This document shows, piece after piece, positions 52,099-62,175 of a stretch of DNA of 64,000 nt. The DNA is from Gluconobacter frateurii (GTDB lineage: Bacteria > Pseudomonadota > Alphaproteobacteria > Acetobacterales > Acetobacteraceae), in NCBI RefSeq assembly GCF_002723955.1, contig NZ_BEWN01000003.1, forward strand, positions 1 to 64,000. Direction: 5' to 3'. Made by a program: the position numbers and the translations under genes. Under the pieces are notes generated by a model. The model worked only from the letters and a program-made list of their open reading frames with translations. It was not told where the DNA came from and searched no databases. Position 1 is the first letter of the stretch. Each line of letters opens with the position of its first letter.

Positions 52099-53106
52099 TC
52101 AGGCTGAAATTGATGCTTGTTCGGCCTTTTCCATCAGTCGCAGCATATTACCACCCCAGATGGCAGAAAGGTCTTCCTTCCCGAAGCCGACAGCTTCCAG
52201 AGCGCGGGTTACATTTCGCGTTTCAGTCGCGTCCTGCCAGCCCGGAATGCCTCCCCCCCCATCGAAGTCAGACGAGACGCCCACATGCCTTACGCCGATG
52301 CGCTCCGCGACGTAGGCCACATGGCGTGCCAGATCTTCGACGGTTCCCCCGCCGCCTTTGCGAAGGAATGACCCCATGGCCGTAATCTGGATCAGGCCAT
52401 CCGTTTCTTTGAGACGATCCAGCTGTTCATCATCCAGATTGCGGGGATGATCGCAGAGACTGCGGACGCATGAGTGGCTGGCAAAGACAGGCGTCGTGGA
52501 GACTTCGGAAGCCTGCATCATTGTGGATTTCGCAGCGTGAGAGACATCCACCAGAACGCCATGCCGATTCATCTCACGAATTGTCTCACGGCCAAGTTCT
52601 GACAGGCCTCCATGAAGCGCTGGCACATCGTTGAGGTTCTTAAGGGGAATGGCCGCATCCGCCAACACATTGTGCCCGTTATGGGTCAACGTCATGTATC
52701 GAACACCATAGTCCCGGGCCAACTGCCCGATTCGAGCGGGGACACCTCCAAGAGCGTGGCCATTCTCAATTGCTGGCACAATGGCGAGGGCATTGTTCTC
52801 AAAGGCTAAGCGGACGTCCTGAGCAGTCCGGCAGACGCGCGCCGTCACTCCATCCTGCTCTCCTCCCAGAGAATCAATGACTTTCAGCATCGCCTGCACG
52901 CGCTCCCACGCCTCTTCATGCCCGGTCTCATCGCGTGGGCCTTGTGGGATGTAGGCTGCAAGGCAGACGGATCGCAGTTTGCCTTGATGGCACTTCCGAA
53001 CATCCACTTTCCGCGGGTTATCCGAAGACCAGGCATCGGCCATGTCAGGCCATGGAATGTCGATATGAGTGTCGAAAGTGAGAAGCGTGTCGTGAAGGTC
53101 AGTCAT
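52099..53106 (-). CDS. Membrane (renal) dipeptidase, M19 family
   Basis: Zinc-dependent dipeptidase of 335 residues in the amidohydrolase fold. The N-terminal metal motif FDTHIDIPW and later Glu (PAIENGHALGG), His (MTLTHNGHN), VDVSHAAKSTM and FASHSCVRSL are the family landmarks; GVSSDFDGGGG is near the end. No signal peptide, so despite the name it is predicted cytosolic. The physiological substrate is unknown; D-amino-acid or other dipeptides are usual. It is divergent from xth (80 bases). Confidence 0.92.
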   Translation of the reverse strand: MTDLHDTLLTFDTHIDIPWPDMADAWSSDNPRKVDVRKCHQGKLRSVCLAAYIPQGPRDETGHEEAWERVQAMLKVIDSLGGEQDGVTARVCRTAQDVRLAFENNALAIVPAIENGHALGGVPARIGQLARDYGVRYMTLTHNGHNVLADAAIPLKNLNDVPALHGGLSELGRETIREMNRHGVLVDVSHAAKSTMMQASEVSTTPVFASHSCVRSLCDHPRNLDDEQLDRLKETDGLIQITAMGSFLRKGGGGTVEDLARHVAYVAERIGVRHVGVSSDFDGGGGIPGWQDATETRNVTRALEAVGFGKEDLSAIWGGNMLRLMEKAEQASISA

Positions 53107-53186
53107 GATCCGTCCTAGATCGGGTGCAGGCTTTCTTGACGCAAGAGGTGCTTGTCAAAGAGGGCAATTCAGTCGATCCAGAGGTG

Positions 53187-53984
53187 ATGCGTCTGATTAC
53201 ATGGAACATCAACTCCCTCCGGCTTCGGCTGCCCCTTTTGCAGAAGCTGGTTGAGGAGGAAAATCCGGACATCGTCTGCCTTCAGGAGACGAAAGTTCCC
53301 GATCCGCTCTTTCCGGCTGAAGCGCTGACGGCGCTGGGGCTGCCCCATCAGCTCTATCGCGGCATGAAGGGGTACAATGGGGTAGCGATTCTTTCGCGTC
53401 TGCCTCTGACATCCGTCGCGAATACCCCGAACTGGTGTAGCCGTGAGGACTGTCGGCACATCGCGGCCTCCATCGAAACTCCTGGTGGCCCGGTTCTGCT
53501 TCATGATTTCTACGTGCCGGCAGGCGGCGATATTCCTGATCCGGAAGAAAACGAGAAGTTCGCCCACAAACTCGCATTCATAGAAGAAGCTACCGCTTGG
53601 TTTTCAGAAACGCCCCCTGCCCGCAGTATCGTGGTCGGAGACCTCAACATTGCGCCTCTGGAGCATGACGTCTGGAGTCACCGTCAGCTTCTGAAGATTG
53701 TCAGCCATACGCCACCGGAGACGGAGCGGCTTAACGCCTGGATGGCAACAGGTTTTCAGGATGCAATGCGGCGTCTCACGCCTGAACCGTCCAAGCTCTA
53801 TACGTGGTGGTCTTATCGTAACAAGGACTGGAAAAAGTCTGACCGTGGGCGCCGCCTTGATCACGTCTGGATGACGCCTGACCTGATGCCGGGACTACGC
53901 GATATCCGTATTCGTCGGGATGTGCGGGACTGGGAAAGCCCGTCAGATCATGTGCCGGTCGTGCTGGACTTCGATCCAGCCTGA
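53187..53984 (+). CDS. xth: Exodeoxyribonuclease III
   Basis: AP endonuclease/3' exonuclease of base-excision repair, 265 residues. The N-terminus RLITWNINSLRLRLPLL and LQETKV (metal Glu) are followed by VVGDLNIAPLEHD (Asp/Asn) and the closing SDHVPVVLDF (catalytic Asp-His), all family motifs. I start at ATG 53187, the standard N-terminus; upstream in-frame codons to 53124 are unlikely. Clustered with uvrC and lexA, but there is no SOS box here. Confidence 0.95.
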   Translation: MRLITWNINSLRLRLPLLQKLVEEENPDIVCLQETKVPDPLFPAEALTALGLPHQLYRGMKGYNGVAILSRLPLTSVANTPNWCSREDCRHIAASIETPGGPVLLHDFYVPAGGDIPDPEENEKFAHKLAFIEEATAWFSETPPARSIVVGDLNIAPLEHDVWSHRQLLKIVSHTPPETERLNAWMATGFQDAMRRLTPEPSKLYTWWSYRNKDWKKSDRGRRLDHVWMTPDLMPGLRDIRIRRDVRDWESPSDHVPVVLDFDPA

Positions 53985-53991
53985 CCGGCTT

Positions 53992-54014
53992 GCTCCCGGT
54001 TTCAGGCCGGGAGC
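53992..54014. terminator. Hairpin between xth and the response regulator gene
   Basis: GCTCCCGG (53992-53999) pairs with CCGGGAGC (54007-54014) around 7 bases. It sits 8 bases after the xth stop and covers the stop of the convergent regulator gene. No T-run, so only a probable terminator. Confidence 0.5.
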
Positions 54015-54736
54015 GATTCCGCTGTGGCGACTGTCTTGCCTTCCGGATCAAGGCGATAACCGCCCCCTTCCGTGATGAGCAGAGATGTCTTGGTTGGATC
54101 TGGCTCGATCTTCTGACGCAGGCGATAGATATGCGTCTCAAGCGTATGCGTGGTGACGGCGGCGTTGTAGCCCCAGACTTCGTTCAGAAGAACCTGCCGC
54201 GCTACTGGACGGTGGCCTGCGCGGTAAAGATACTTAAGAATCGCAGCTTCCTTTTCCGTCAGGCGGATCCGGCGGTTACGTGCAGTCTCGACCAGAAGCT
54301 TGGCAGAAGGTCGGAATGCATACGGGCCAATCTCAAAGACGGCATCTTCGCTGTTCTCGAAAATCCGCAGCTGTGCGCGGAGGCGCGCTAGAAGTTCGCC
54401 AATCCGGAAAGGTTTGGCCACGTAGTCATTGGCGCCGGCATCCAGGCCACGCACAATATCGCTCTCATCATCTGAACCGGTCAGAATGATGATTGGCATC
54501 CGAACGCCTTCGCGGCGCAGTTCTGCACAGAAATCGCGTCCATCCCCATCTGGAAGGGTGATGTCCAGCAGCATCGCATCATAGCGTGCCCCCGGCTTCT
54601 TCAGCAGTTCCCGAGCGGTTGCGACAGAAGTCGCTTCAATTGTCTCAAGTTCGCCACCGTGCTGGAGCTGTTCCGCCAGCAGATGCCGCAATGTGTCGTC
54701 GTCATCAACTACGAGGATGGGGCGGGGACCTGCCAT
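54002..54736 (-). CDS. OmpR/PhoB-type response regulator (orphan)
   Basis: Two-component DNA-binding regulator of 244 residues. The receiver domain shows the acidic patch VVDDDDTL (10-17), phospho-acceptor D58 in LLDITLPDGDG, the ILTGSDDE switch and Lys in YVAKPF. A winged-helix output domain follows from about residue 135, with VLLNEVWGYNAAVTTHTLETHIYRLRQKIE. No histidine kinase gene is next to it, so its partner is elsewhere. It is divergent from the L,D-transpeptidase-like gene, with 155 bases between. Confidence 0.93.
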   Translation of the reverse strand: MAGPRPILVVDDDDTLRHLLAEQLQHGGELETIEATSVATARELLKKPGARYDAMLLDITLPDGDGRDFCAELRREGVRMPIIILTGSDDESDIVRGLDAGANDYVAKPFRIGELLARLRAQLRIFENSEDAVFEIGPYAFRPSAKLLVETARNRRIRLTEKEAAILKYLYRAGHRPVARQVLLNEVWGYNAAVTTHTLETHIYRLRQKIEPDPTKTSLLITEGGGYRLDPEGKTVATAESLPA

Positions 54737-54891
54737 AATACCTGTCTCGTTTTATCTGAGCGGAAGCGTCACATCCGCGTGGGTTCGCGTTGATAAGCCA
54801 CGCATCCAATTCTTCTCTTCCCATTGCTGGAAAGCGAAGCAAACTTGCAACATGAGGTATGACAAATGCAAATTGAAAAGAAAACAGGCAG

Positions 54892-55401
54892 ATGACTAAA
54901 GCTAATTTGAGAATCGCTGAAAACCGCGCTTTTCTTCACTTCCGAAACGAAGTTATTCCGGCTCTGATTGGATCGGGCGGCATAAGTCTTGACAAACGCG
55001 AAGGCGATCATGCGACGCCTGTTGGAGAACTGCCTCTCCGGCGTATTCTTTATCGTGCTGACCGTACTGAAAGGCCGGTTTCCGGCGCTGGTCTGCCCAT
55101 TGAGCCAATAGCCCCTTCAGATGGATGGTGTGACGATGCGGACGCTTCCGATTACAACCGTCCGGTTACTCTTCCGCACCCTGCTTCATGTGAAAAAATG
55201 TGGAGAGAAGACCATGCTTACGATCTCTGCATTGTGATGGGATGGAACGATCTCAAACCCGAGTCGGGTCGTGGGTCAGCAATTTTTCTGCATTTGCCGA
55301 CTGTGACGGGGTTCACGGAAGGGTGCATCGCTTTACAGGAACGCGATCTCCGTCGCTTGCTCGCACAGGGGTTGACCTCGATCATTGTGGAAGCGCCTTA
55401 A
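54892..55401 (+). CDS. L,D-transpeptidase (YkuD) family protein without a signal peptide
   Basis: A 169-residue protein that is almost only the catalytic domain. The YkuD active site is complete: His134 and Cys145 within HLPTVTGFTEGCIAL, matching HxxxxxxS/TxGC, and the fold's entry motif KREGDHATPVGELPLR is at 35-50. Known enzymes cross-link peptidoglycan in the periplasm, but here there is no signal peptide or membrane anchor. It may be exported by another route, act on cytoplasmic precursors, or the start may be misplaced. Tail-to-tail overlap with the antiporter is 4 bases. Confidence 0.85.
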   Translation: MTKANLRIAENRAFLHFRNEVIPALIGSGGISLDKREGDHATPVGELPLRRILYRADRTERPVSGAGLPIEPIAPSDGWCDDADASDYNRPVTLPHPASCEKMWREDHAYDLCIVMGWNDLKPESGRGSAIFLHLPTVTGFTEGCIALQERDLRRLLAQGLTSIIVEAP

Positions 55402-57221
55402 GACGCTTCCCTTTCTGCTCTGGTTTGATCGGTTGGTGGAACCATGGAAATCATCAGATCTCCCGCCATCGGCATGACCGTTGCGGGGTCTTCCGCTGAT
55501 CGAATGAGAATGGCTGTCCTTCGACTGACAAGGATATCCAATCGGTTATCATCCGTTCCGAAGCTGTCGGCATTCGCTTCCGTGGCAACGCGGGATGTAA
55601 AACGCCATCCCTGCTCGAACAGCGTGTCGAACAGCGTGTAGTTCCAGGCAGGTTCTCCAAGAACCTTCCCGCGCGAATCACGGGACAGGCCGTGATAGAA
55701 ATCCAGTCTCGCCACGCCCGGGCTGATCTGAAACACGCGCTCCCGTCCCATGGCCGGGGCCAGATGGCCACAGATCATGCCGTTATAAATACCATCCCCC
55801 GTCGTCGCGATCAGGTAATCAGCAGGGCGCTCCTCAAGGGCCTCCTGCCCGTGCTGGGACAACAGTTCAGTGCGCAGAACCGGAATATCCATCTGTGCCG
55901 CTGGCATCAGGGCACTCGATCTGTTGTCCACGAGAAGGACCGGAATACCTTCCCGGTGCAGGCACGCTGCAAGATCAACTGACCATCCGCTGGCACCCAG
56001 AATGGCAATGGCAGGATCGTTTGAAAGGGTCAGTTTGAGTGCTCTTGCAATGGGCCGGAGCGAGAAGCCATGCAGGATCATCGTTACCGCTATGACAGCA
56101 AACACGGCTGGCATGATAAGGTCAGCGGACTGATAGCCGGTTTCCTTCAGGCGAATACCTGCCGCACCTGCGACGGCGGCGGCCACAATACCGCGAGGTG
56201 CGATCCACCCGACGAAAAGCCGTTCTTTCCACGGCATGCTCGTTCCAAGTGTGGAAAAGAAAATCCCTACGGGCCTGACAACAAACAGAACGACCAGTGT
56301 CAGCATCAGAATTGGGATGGAAAGATGTTTGAGCACATCACGATGCAGGTCGGCCGTCAGCAGGATAAACAGCACTGACACCACCAGAACCACCATGGAT
56401 TCCTTGATGCGGCGAAGTTCTGCGACGCCGGGAATATGAAGGTTGGTCAGCGCCATACCAAAGATGGTCACGGCGACCAGTCCTGCACCTTCCATCTCCA
56501 GATTGCAGGCTGTGAAAATCAAAAGCGCCATGGAAATGAGAACCGGCGTTTTGAGGATTTCCGGCATCATGTCCCGCGTGAAAAGATAGCGGATCAGATA
56601 AGCCGGAAGAATGCCTGCCGAGATGGACTCAGTTGCGGCAGCCAGAAGGTCTGGCAGCGTGTGAGTAAAGAAAACGCCGGTATGCAGATCGACATGCAGG
56701 AGCATGAGCTGCAGAACGACCGCAGCAAGAATTGCGCCCAATGGATCGTTAACGATGGCTTCCCATCTTAGGAAGGCTGCGACCCGGGGCTGAAGCTTGG
56801 CGCTGCGCAAAAGTGGCAGCACGACGGTCGGGCCTGTCACAACGATGATGGCCCCGAAGAGCATCGCCGTTCCCCACTCAAGATGGGCAACATAATGAGC
56901 TGCAAGTGATCCCAGGACCCAATTTATGGGCAGGGCGAGCATCGTCAGGCGTGCGACGCCTTCCCCGGCTTCCCGAAGCTGGCGAATGTCCAGCGCCATC
57001 CCTCCCTCGAACACCACGATGGCAACGAGGAGCGAAACCAGTGGCCGGAAGACCCATCCCATCGTCTCGGATGGGTGGAGAATACCGAGCCCAGGCCCGA
57101 ACAGCAGCCCCATGGTGAAGAGAAGGACGATCGCTGGAAGGCGGAACCGCCACGCGACCCACTGGGCCAGCATTCCGGCCCCGAATGTCAGGGCTATGCC
57201 GAGGAAGATATCATACTGCAT
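55398..57221 (-). CDS. Cation:proton antiporter with a TrkA-N domain
   Basis: Inner-membrane Na+ or K+/H+ antiporter of 607 residues, CPA1/NhaP type. About twelve helices (residues 5-400) include the family core LFGAIIVVTGPTVVLPLLR and NDPLGAILAAVV (the conserved Asp motif) and WIAPRGIVAAAVAGAAGI. A cytosolic Rossmann domain follows (AIAILGASGWSVDLAACLHREGIPVLLVD), which in relatives binds nucleotides and gates transport. The substrate ion is not readable. It is divergent from the GNAT gene. Confidence 0.92.
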   Translation of the reverse strand: MQYDIFLGIALTFGAGMLAQWVAWRFRLPAIVLLFTMGLLFGPGLGILHPSETMGWVFRPLVSLLVAIVVFEGGMALDIRQLREAGEGVARLTMLALPINWVLGSLAAHYVAHLEWGTAMLFGAIIVVTGPTVVLPLLRSAKLQPRVAAFLRWEAIVNDPLGAILAAVVLQLMLLHVDLHTGVFFTHTLPDLLAAATESISAGILPAYLIRYLFTRDMMPEILKTPVLISMALLIFTACNLEMEGAGLVAVTIFGMALTNLHIPGVAELRRIKESMVVLVVSVLFILLTADLHRDVLKHLSIPILMLTLVVLFVVRPVGIFFSTLGTSMPWKERLFVGWIAPRGIVAAAVAGAAGIRLKETGYQSADLIMPAVFAVIAVTMILHGFSLRPIARALKLTLSNDPAIAILGASGWSVDLAACLHREGIPVLLVDNRSSALMPAAQMDIPVLRTELLSQHGQEALEERPADYLIATTGDGIYNGMICGHLAPAMGRERVFQISPGVARLDFYHGLSRDSRGKVLGEPAWNYTLFDTLFEQGWRFTSRVATEANADSFGTDDNRLDILVSRRTAILIRSAEDPATVMPMAGDLMISMVPPTDQTRAEREAS

Positions 57222-57319
57222 GTGTAAGAGCGCGTCTGTCCCGTTCTGACTTGGAAACCGGTATCATAACCCGGATCATGGTCCGGGCCTAACCGTCTCA
57301 CTTTGCAGGGAGTATCTGC

Positions 57320-57844
57320 GTGTCAGAATCGAAACTGGTCATCCGTCCCGCGCAGTCGCTGGATCGGGAGGGCATCTGGCGTGTTCTTGCGCCTGTTCTC
57401 AAGGCTGGGGAAACATATGCCCTTCCGAGAGCATGGGGCCGCAGACAGGCACTCGGGTACTGGATGGCTGTCGAACATCGCGTGTTTGTGGCGGAAAGTC
57501 CTGAAGGTAAAATCGTCGGAACTTTTTATCTTCAGGACAATCAGTCAGGTGGCGGCCGACATGTCGGGAATGCGGGCTTCGTGGCATCTCCCGGATACGG
57601 TGCTGGCCGTCAAATGGGCGAGTTCGCCCTGAAAGAAGCACAGGCCTTAGGCTACCGGGCTATGCAGTTTAATTTCGTTGTCAGCACCAATGAACGCGCA
57701 ATCGCTCTTTGGAAACATCTCGGATTCCGGGTGGTTGGAACGCTCCCTGGGGCGTTCCACCACCCGCAAAATGGCTATGTGGATGCTCTTGTTATGTGGA
57801 AGGAACTTCTTCCGTCTGAGAAACAGGCTCCAGACGCTGCATGA
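57320..57844 (+). CDS. GNAT family N-acetyltransferase
   Basis: Acetyl-CoA-dependent transferase of 174 residues with unknown acceptor. The N-terminal VIRPAQSLDREGIWRVL strand-helix, the acetyl-CoA loop GYGAGRQMGEFALKEAQALGYRAM (a QxxGxG/A-like motif) and NERAIALWKHLGFRVVG are typical. The start is GTG 57320 with AGGGAGT upstream. The last 53 bases overlap the convergent rsmB-type gene, an unusually long tail-to-tail overlap. Confidence 0.88.
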   Translation: MSESKLVIRPAQSLDREGIWRVLAPVLKAGETYALPRAWGRRQALGYWMAVEHRVFVAESPEGKIVGTFYLQDNQSGGGRHVGNAGFVASPGYGAGRQMGEFALKEAQALGYRAMQFNFVVSTNERAIALWKHLGFRVVGTLPGAFHHPQNGYVDALVMWKELLPSEKQAPDAA

Positions 57845-59120
57845 CGCAGGCAAAGAAGCCGTCTGTTCCATCACGAAGTGGTGTGAGAGAGAACTGGGCC
57901 TTCTCACGCAGCTCAGCAGGTAGAAGCTCGGGCAGTTCTTCCGTTGGAACCCGAACGAAATCCGTCCGGCGCTTAAGAAACGCGTCAATCTGCTGTCCAT
58001 TTTCAGCCGCCAGAAGAGAGCACGTCGCATAGATCATCCGGCCGCCGGGTTTGACCAAAGATGCTGCACGATCAAGGATTTCGGACTGTTTGATAACAAG
58101 TTCCTGAATATCCTCCGGCGTCAGGCGCAGGCGTGCATCTGGGTTGCGGCGCCACGTGCCCGTCCCTGAACATGGTGCGTCCACCAGAACACGATCGAAG
58201 CTTGCTGCACGCCGCTTGGCCCATTTGTCTCCCGTCACCAAAAGGTGGCGTTCGACATTGTGGACCCCTGCCCGACGCAGACGCTTCACGGCGCCTTCGA
58301 GGCGTTTTTCGTGAACATCGCAGGCCACGATATGGCCCTTGTTTTCCATGGTCATGGCAAGGGCGAGCGTCTTGCCGCCAGCCCCGGCACAGTAATCAAG
58401 AACACGGTTGTCTGGCCGGGCGTCGGCTGCCGCCACAACCAGTTGCGATCCTTCGTCCTGAATTTCTACCAGGCCATCCTTGAACGCCTGTGCGGCCGTG
58501 ACGGGCTGGCGCCCATCCAGTCGCAAACCCCAAGGGGAAAGCTTTGTCGGAACAGCATTCAGCCCTTCCCGCTTCAGCGCGCGCAGAGCATCTTCCCGCG
58601 TGCCTTTCAGCAGGTTTACGCGCAGATCCAGCGTGGGAGTGCCTAGCATGGCTTCCATTTCATCCGCCATGCGAGAACCGAAGGTCTCGCGAAGCGCAGG
58701 TTCGATCCAGTCCGGATATTCCAGGCGGATGGCGATTGGCTGCTTCTGGCTGGAAAGTTCTTTTCCTTCCAGATGCTTGAGGTTGATATCCTCACGCGGC
58801 GTCAGAGGGTTTTGGGCATAGCGCTCTCCGCTGAACATCATCCGGACCTGATCCATCGTCGTGCCAGACAGCAGCATGGAGGCCGCACAGAGCAGGCGTG
58901 GAGAGATATCGCCCTGGCTGCCTTCCAGATGCCAATGCAGCCGTCTCCAGCCACGCAGCACATCCCATGCCAGCGTGGAAATGGCGCGTCTGTCACCGCC
59001 ACCGATATAGCGGCGTTCACGGAAGAAAGCGTTGGCGGTAGCGTCTGCGGGACGGCGGGGCGCATTCTGGATCGCACAAAGCAGATCAATGGCGCCGGAA
59101 AGGCGAGCTGCGGGGGTCAT
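57792..59120 (-). CDS. RsmB/NOP-type rRNA (cytosine-5) methyltransferase
   Basis: SAM-dependent methylase of 442 residues, likely for 16S rRNA m5C. The methylase domain has VLDYCAGAGGKTLALA (SAM loop), DAPCSGTGTWRRNPDARL (first catalytic Cys) and YATCSLLAAENG (second Cys). The N-terminal part is helical (RSAIDLLCAIQ-like start), resembling a reduced NusB-type region. I start at ATG 59120; an in-frame TTG at 59150 is possible. It overlaps the GNAT gene by 53 bases at the 3' end and is 56 bases from guaB. Confidence 0.92.
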   Translation of the reverse strand: MTPAARLSGAIDLLCAIQNAPRRPADATANAFFRERRYIGGGDRRAISTLAWDVLRGWRRLHWHLEGSQGDISPRLLCAASMLLSGTTMDQVRMMFSGERYAQNPLTPREDINLKHLEGKELSSQKQPIAIRLEYPDWIEPALRETFGSRMADEMEAMLGTPTLDLRVNLLKGTREDALRALKREGLNAVPTKLSPWGLRLDGRQPVTAAQAFKDGLVEIQDEGSQLVVAAADARPDNRVLDYCAGAGGKTLALAMTMENKGHIVACDVHEKRLEGAVKRLRRAGVHNVERHLLVTGDKWAKRRAASFDRVLVDAPCSGTGTWRRNPDARLRLTPEDIQELVIKQSEILDRAASLVKPGGRMIYATCSLLAAENGQQIDAFLKRRTDFVRVPTEELPELLPAELREKAQFSLTPLRDGTDGFFACVMQRLEPVSQTEEVPST

Positions 59121-59176
59121 ATGGCCCCCGTAGCCGGTTTGGCCTCTCAAAGCGAGAGGCCAATGTGTATGAAATG

Positions 59177-60712
<1,536 letters not shown>

Positions 60713-60760
60713 TCAGAACCGGGAGCCAAAAGGCCCGACCGGCCGTTGGCGGGTCCTCAT

Positions 60761-60796
60761 AGACTAATTCCCCCCTGGAGGGGAAGTCTCTTTTTT
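60761..60796 (+). terminator. Terminator-like hairpin opposite the guaB leader
   Basis: AGACT (60761-60765) pairs with AGTCT (60785-60789), inside which CCCC/GGGG close a TGGA tetraloop; C and then T6 (60791-60796) follow on the plus strand. It has the form of a plus-strand intrinsic terminator but no plus-strand gene precedes it; on the minus strand it sits between tRNA-Gln and guaB. Confidence 0.5.
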
Positions 60797-60819
60797 GCGG
60801 TAGATTTTAAGGAATTTGT

Positions 60820-60893
60820 TGGCTGGGAGACCTGGATTCGAACCAGGGCTGACCGGGTCAGAGCCGGTAGTTCTACCGCTAAACTATCTCCCA
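60820..60893 (-). tRNA. tRNA-Gln (CTG)
   Basis: Minus-strand cloverleaf: acceptor TGGGAGA/TCTCCCA, anticodon stem ACCGG/CCGGT around loop CTCTGAC, T arm GGTTCGAATCC, encoded CCA at 60820-60822. Anticodon CTG reads CAG glutamine codons. The unusual first base pair T-A fits tRNA-Gln, in which a weak 1-72 pair is an identity element. Confidence 0.95.
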
Positions 60894-60906
60894 AGCGGTG
60901 AGTGGG

Positions 60907-60935
60907 TGTTTACCCATCACGCCTGAGTGACGCAA
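60907..60935 (-). promoter_or_regulatory. Possible promoter of tRNA-Gln
   Basis: On the minus strand TTGCGT (60930-60935) and TAAACA (60907-60912) are exactly 17 bases apart, ending 13 bases before the tRNA. The -10 box is weak. Confidence 0.4.
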
Positions 60936-61050
60936 GGGGGTATTTCCATTTTTTTTAGAAAAACTGATATTTTTCTTGCGGTAAGACGTTTTCCCGTCTC
61001 ATGCTGCTTATGCAAGGTCCCAAAACGGGCAAATCGGGAGCCTAAACAAG

Positions 61051-62175
61051 ATGATGAGGCAAGGAACGGAGCACAGGCTATCAGGTCAGGCGTCAGTACG
61101 GACGTCTGGAACCCGTCAGGCCGGACCGTTCTTTGGTGCCATCGACCTTGGAACCAACAATTGCCGTCTCATGATTGCTGCGGGAACAGCCAATGGTTTC
61201 CGTGTGGTCGACAGCTTCAATCGCTCCGTTCGCCTCGGCGAAGGACTGCGTCTAAGCGGCCGTCTGGCGGAAGAGTCCATGACGCGTGCGCTGGATGCCC
61301 TGCGGATCTGTGTGGAACGCATGAAGCAGTGGCCCCTCTCCCATGTCCGGGCCGTTGCAACCGAAGCCTGTCGCAAAGCAGCGAATGGCCGTGAATTTCT
61401 TGAGCGTGTTCAGAGCGAAATCGGTCTGACCATTGATATCATTACAGCTCGCGAAGAAGCTGAGCTGGCTCTTGAAAGCTGTTCCCCGCTTTTTCGTGTT
61501 CCCTCTCACGCACCTGCACGGGCTGAGCGCGGCGTTCTGTTTGATATTGGTGGCGGCTCAACGGAAGTGGCGTGGGTCCGGGTGGATCAAGCACGCAAGT
61601 CCCAGACACTGATTGGCACGACCAGCATGCCTGTCGGCGTCATTACCCTTCAGGAAATGTTCGGAGAGGGACATGGCTCTTCTTATGAAGAGATGGTGTC
61701 CTATGTGCAGAGCCATCTGTCAGGCTTTGAAAATATTCACCGTATCCGGCGGGAAATCAGCCAGGGCAACGCCTGCCTTCTGGGAACATCCGGAACGGTT
61801 ACGACACTTGCCGGTGTGGCGCTCTCCCTGCCCCGTTACAATCGCGCCGCGATTGATGGCCTTACTCTGCCTGGTGCTGTGATGCGTGAAGCCATCGCTA
61901 CGCTGCGTGGACTTTCGAGGGATCATCTTTCCGCACATCCGTGCGTGGGCGAGGATCGTGTAAAATATGTTCTCCCGGGTTGCGCGATTTTCGAGGCAAT
62001 TCATCGCGCATGGCCTATAGAAGAGGTCACGATTGCCGATCGGGGGTTGCGTGACGGCATGCTGCTGCGTATGGCCCGCGATCATGGCCAGCGTTTCACA
62101 CGGGAACGCCGCAGGCCCCATCGTCATGTCACGCCCCGTTCAAGGGGCCCTCTCGGGAATTACGCCACGATATGA
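61051..62175 (+). CDS. Ppx/GppA family phosphatase (exopolyphosphatase)
   Basis: Hydrolyses polyphosphate and/or guanosine pentaphosphate; 374 residues, the short form without a C-terminal HD extension. The ASKHA-fold motifs are clear: FGAIDLGTNNCRLMI (phosphate 1), REEAELALE, and VLFDIGGGSTEVAWV (phosphate 2). The Cys of NNCRLMI is seen in several relatives. It is coupled to rlmE by an ATGA overlap, so polyphosphate or (p)ppGpp metabolism and ribosome maturation are linked in one transcript. Confidence 0.92.
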   Translation: MMRQGTEHRLSGQASVRTSGTRQAGPFFGAIDLGTNNCRLMIAAGTANGFRVVDSFNRSVRLGEGLRLSGRLAEESMTRALDALRICVERMKQWPLSHVRAVATEACRKAANGREFLERVQSEIGLTIDIITAREEAELALESCSPLFRVPSHAPARAERGVLFDIGGGSTEVAWVRVDQARKSQTLIGTTSMPVGVITLQEMFGEGHGSSYEEMVSYVQSHLSGFENIHRIRREISQGNACLLGTSGTVTTLAGVALSLPRYNRAAIDGLTLPGAVMREAIATLRGLSRDHLSAHPCVGEDRVKYVLPGCAIFEAIHRAWPIEEVTIADRGLRDGMLLRMARDHGQRFTRERRRPHRHVTPRSRGPLGNYATI

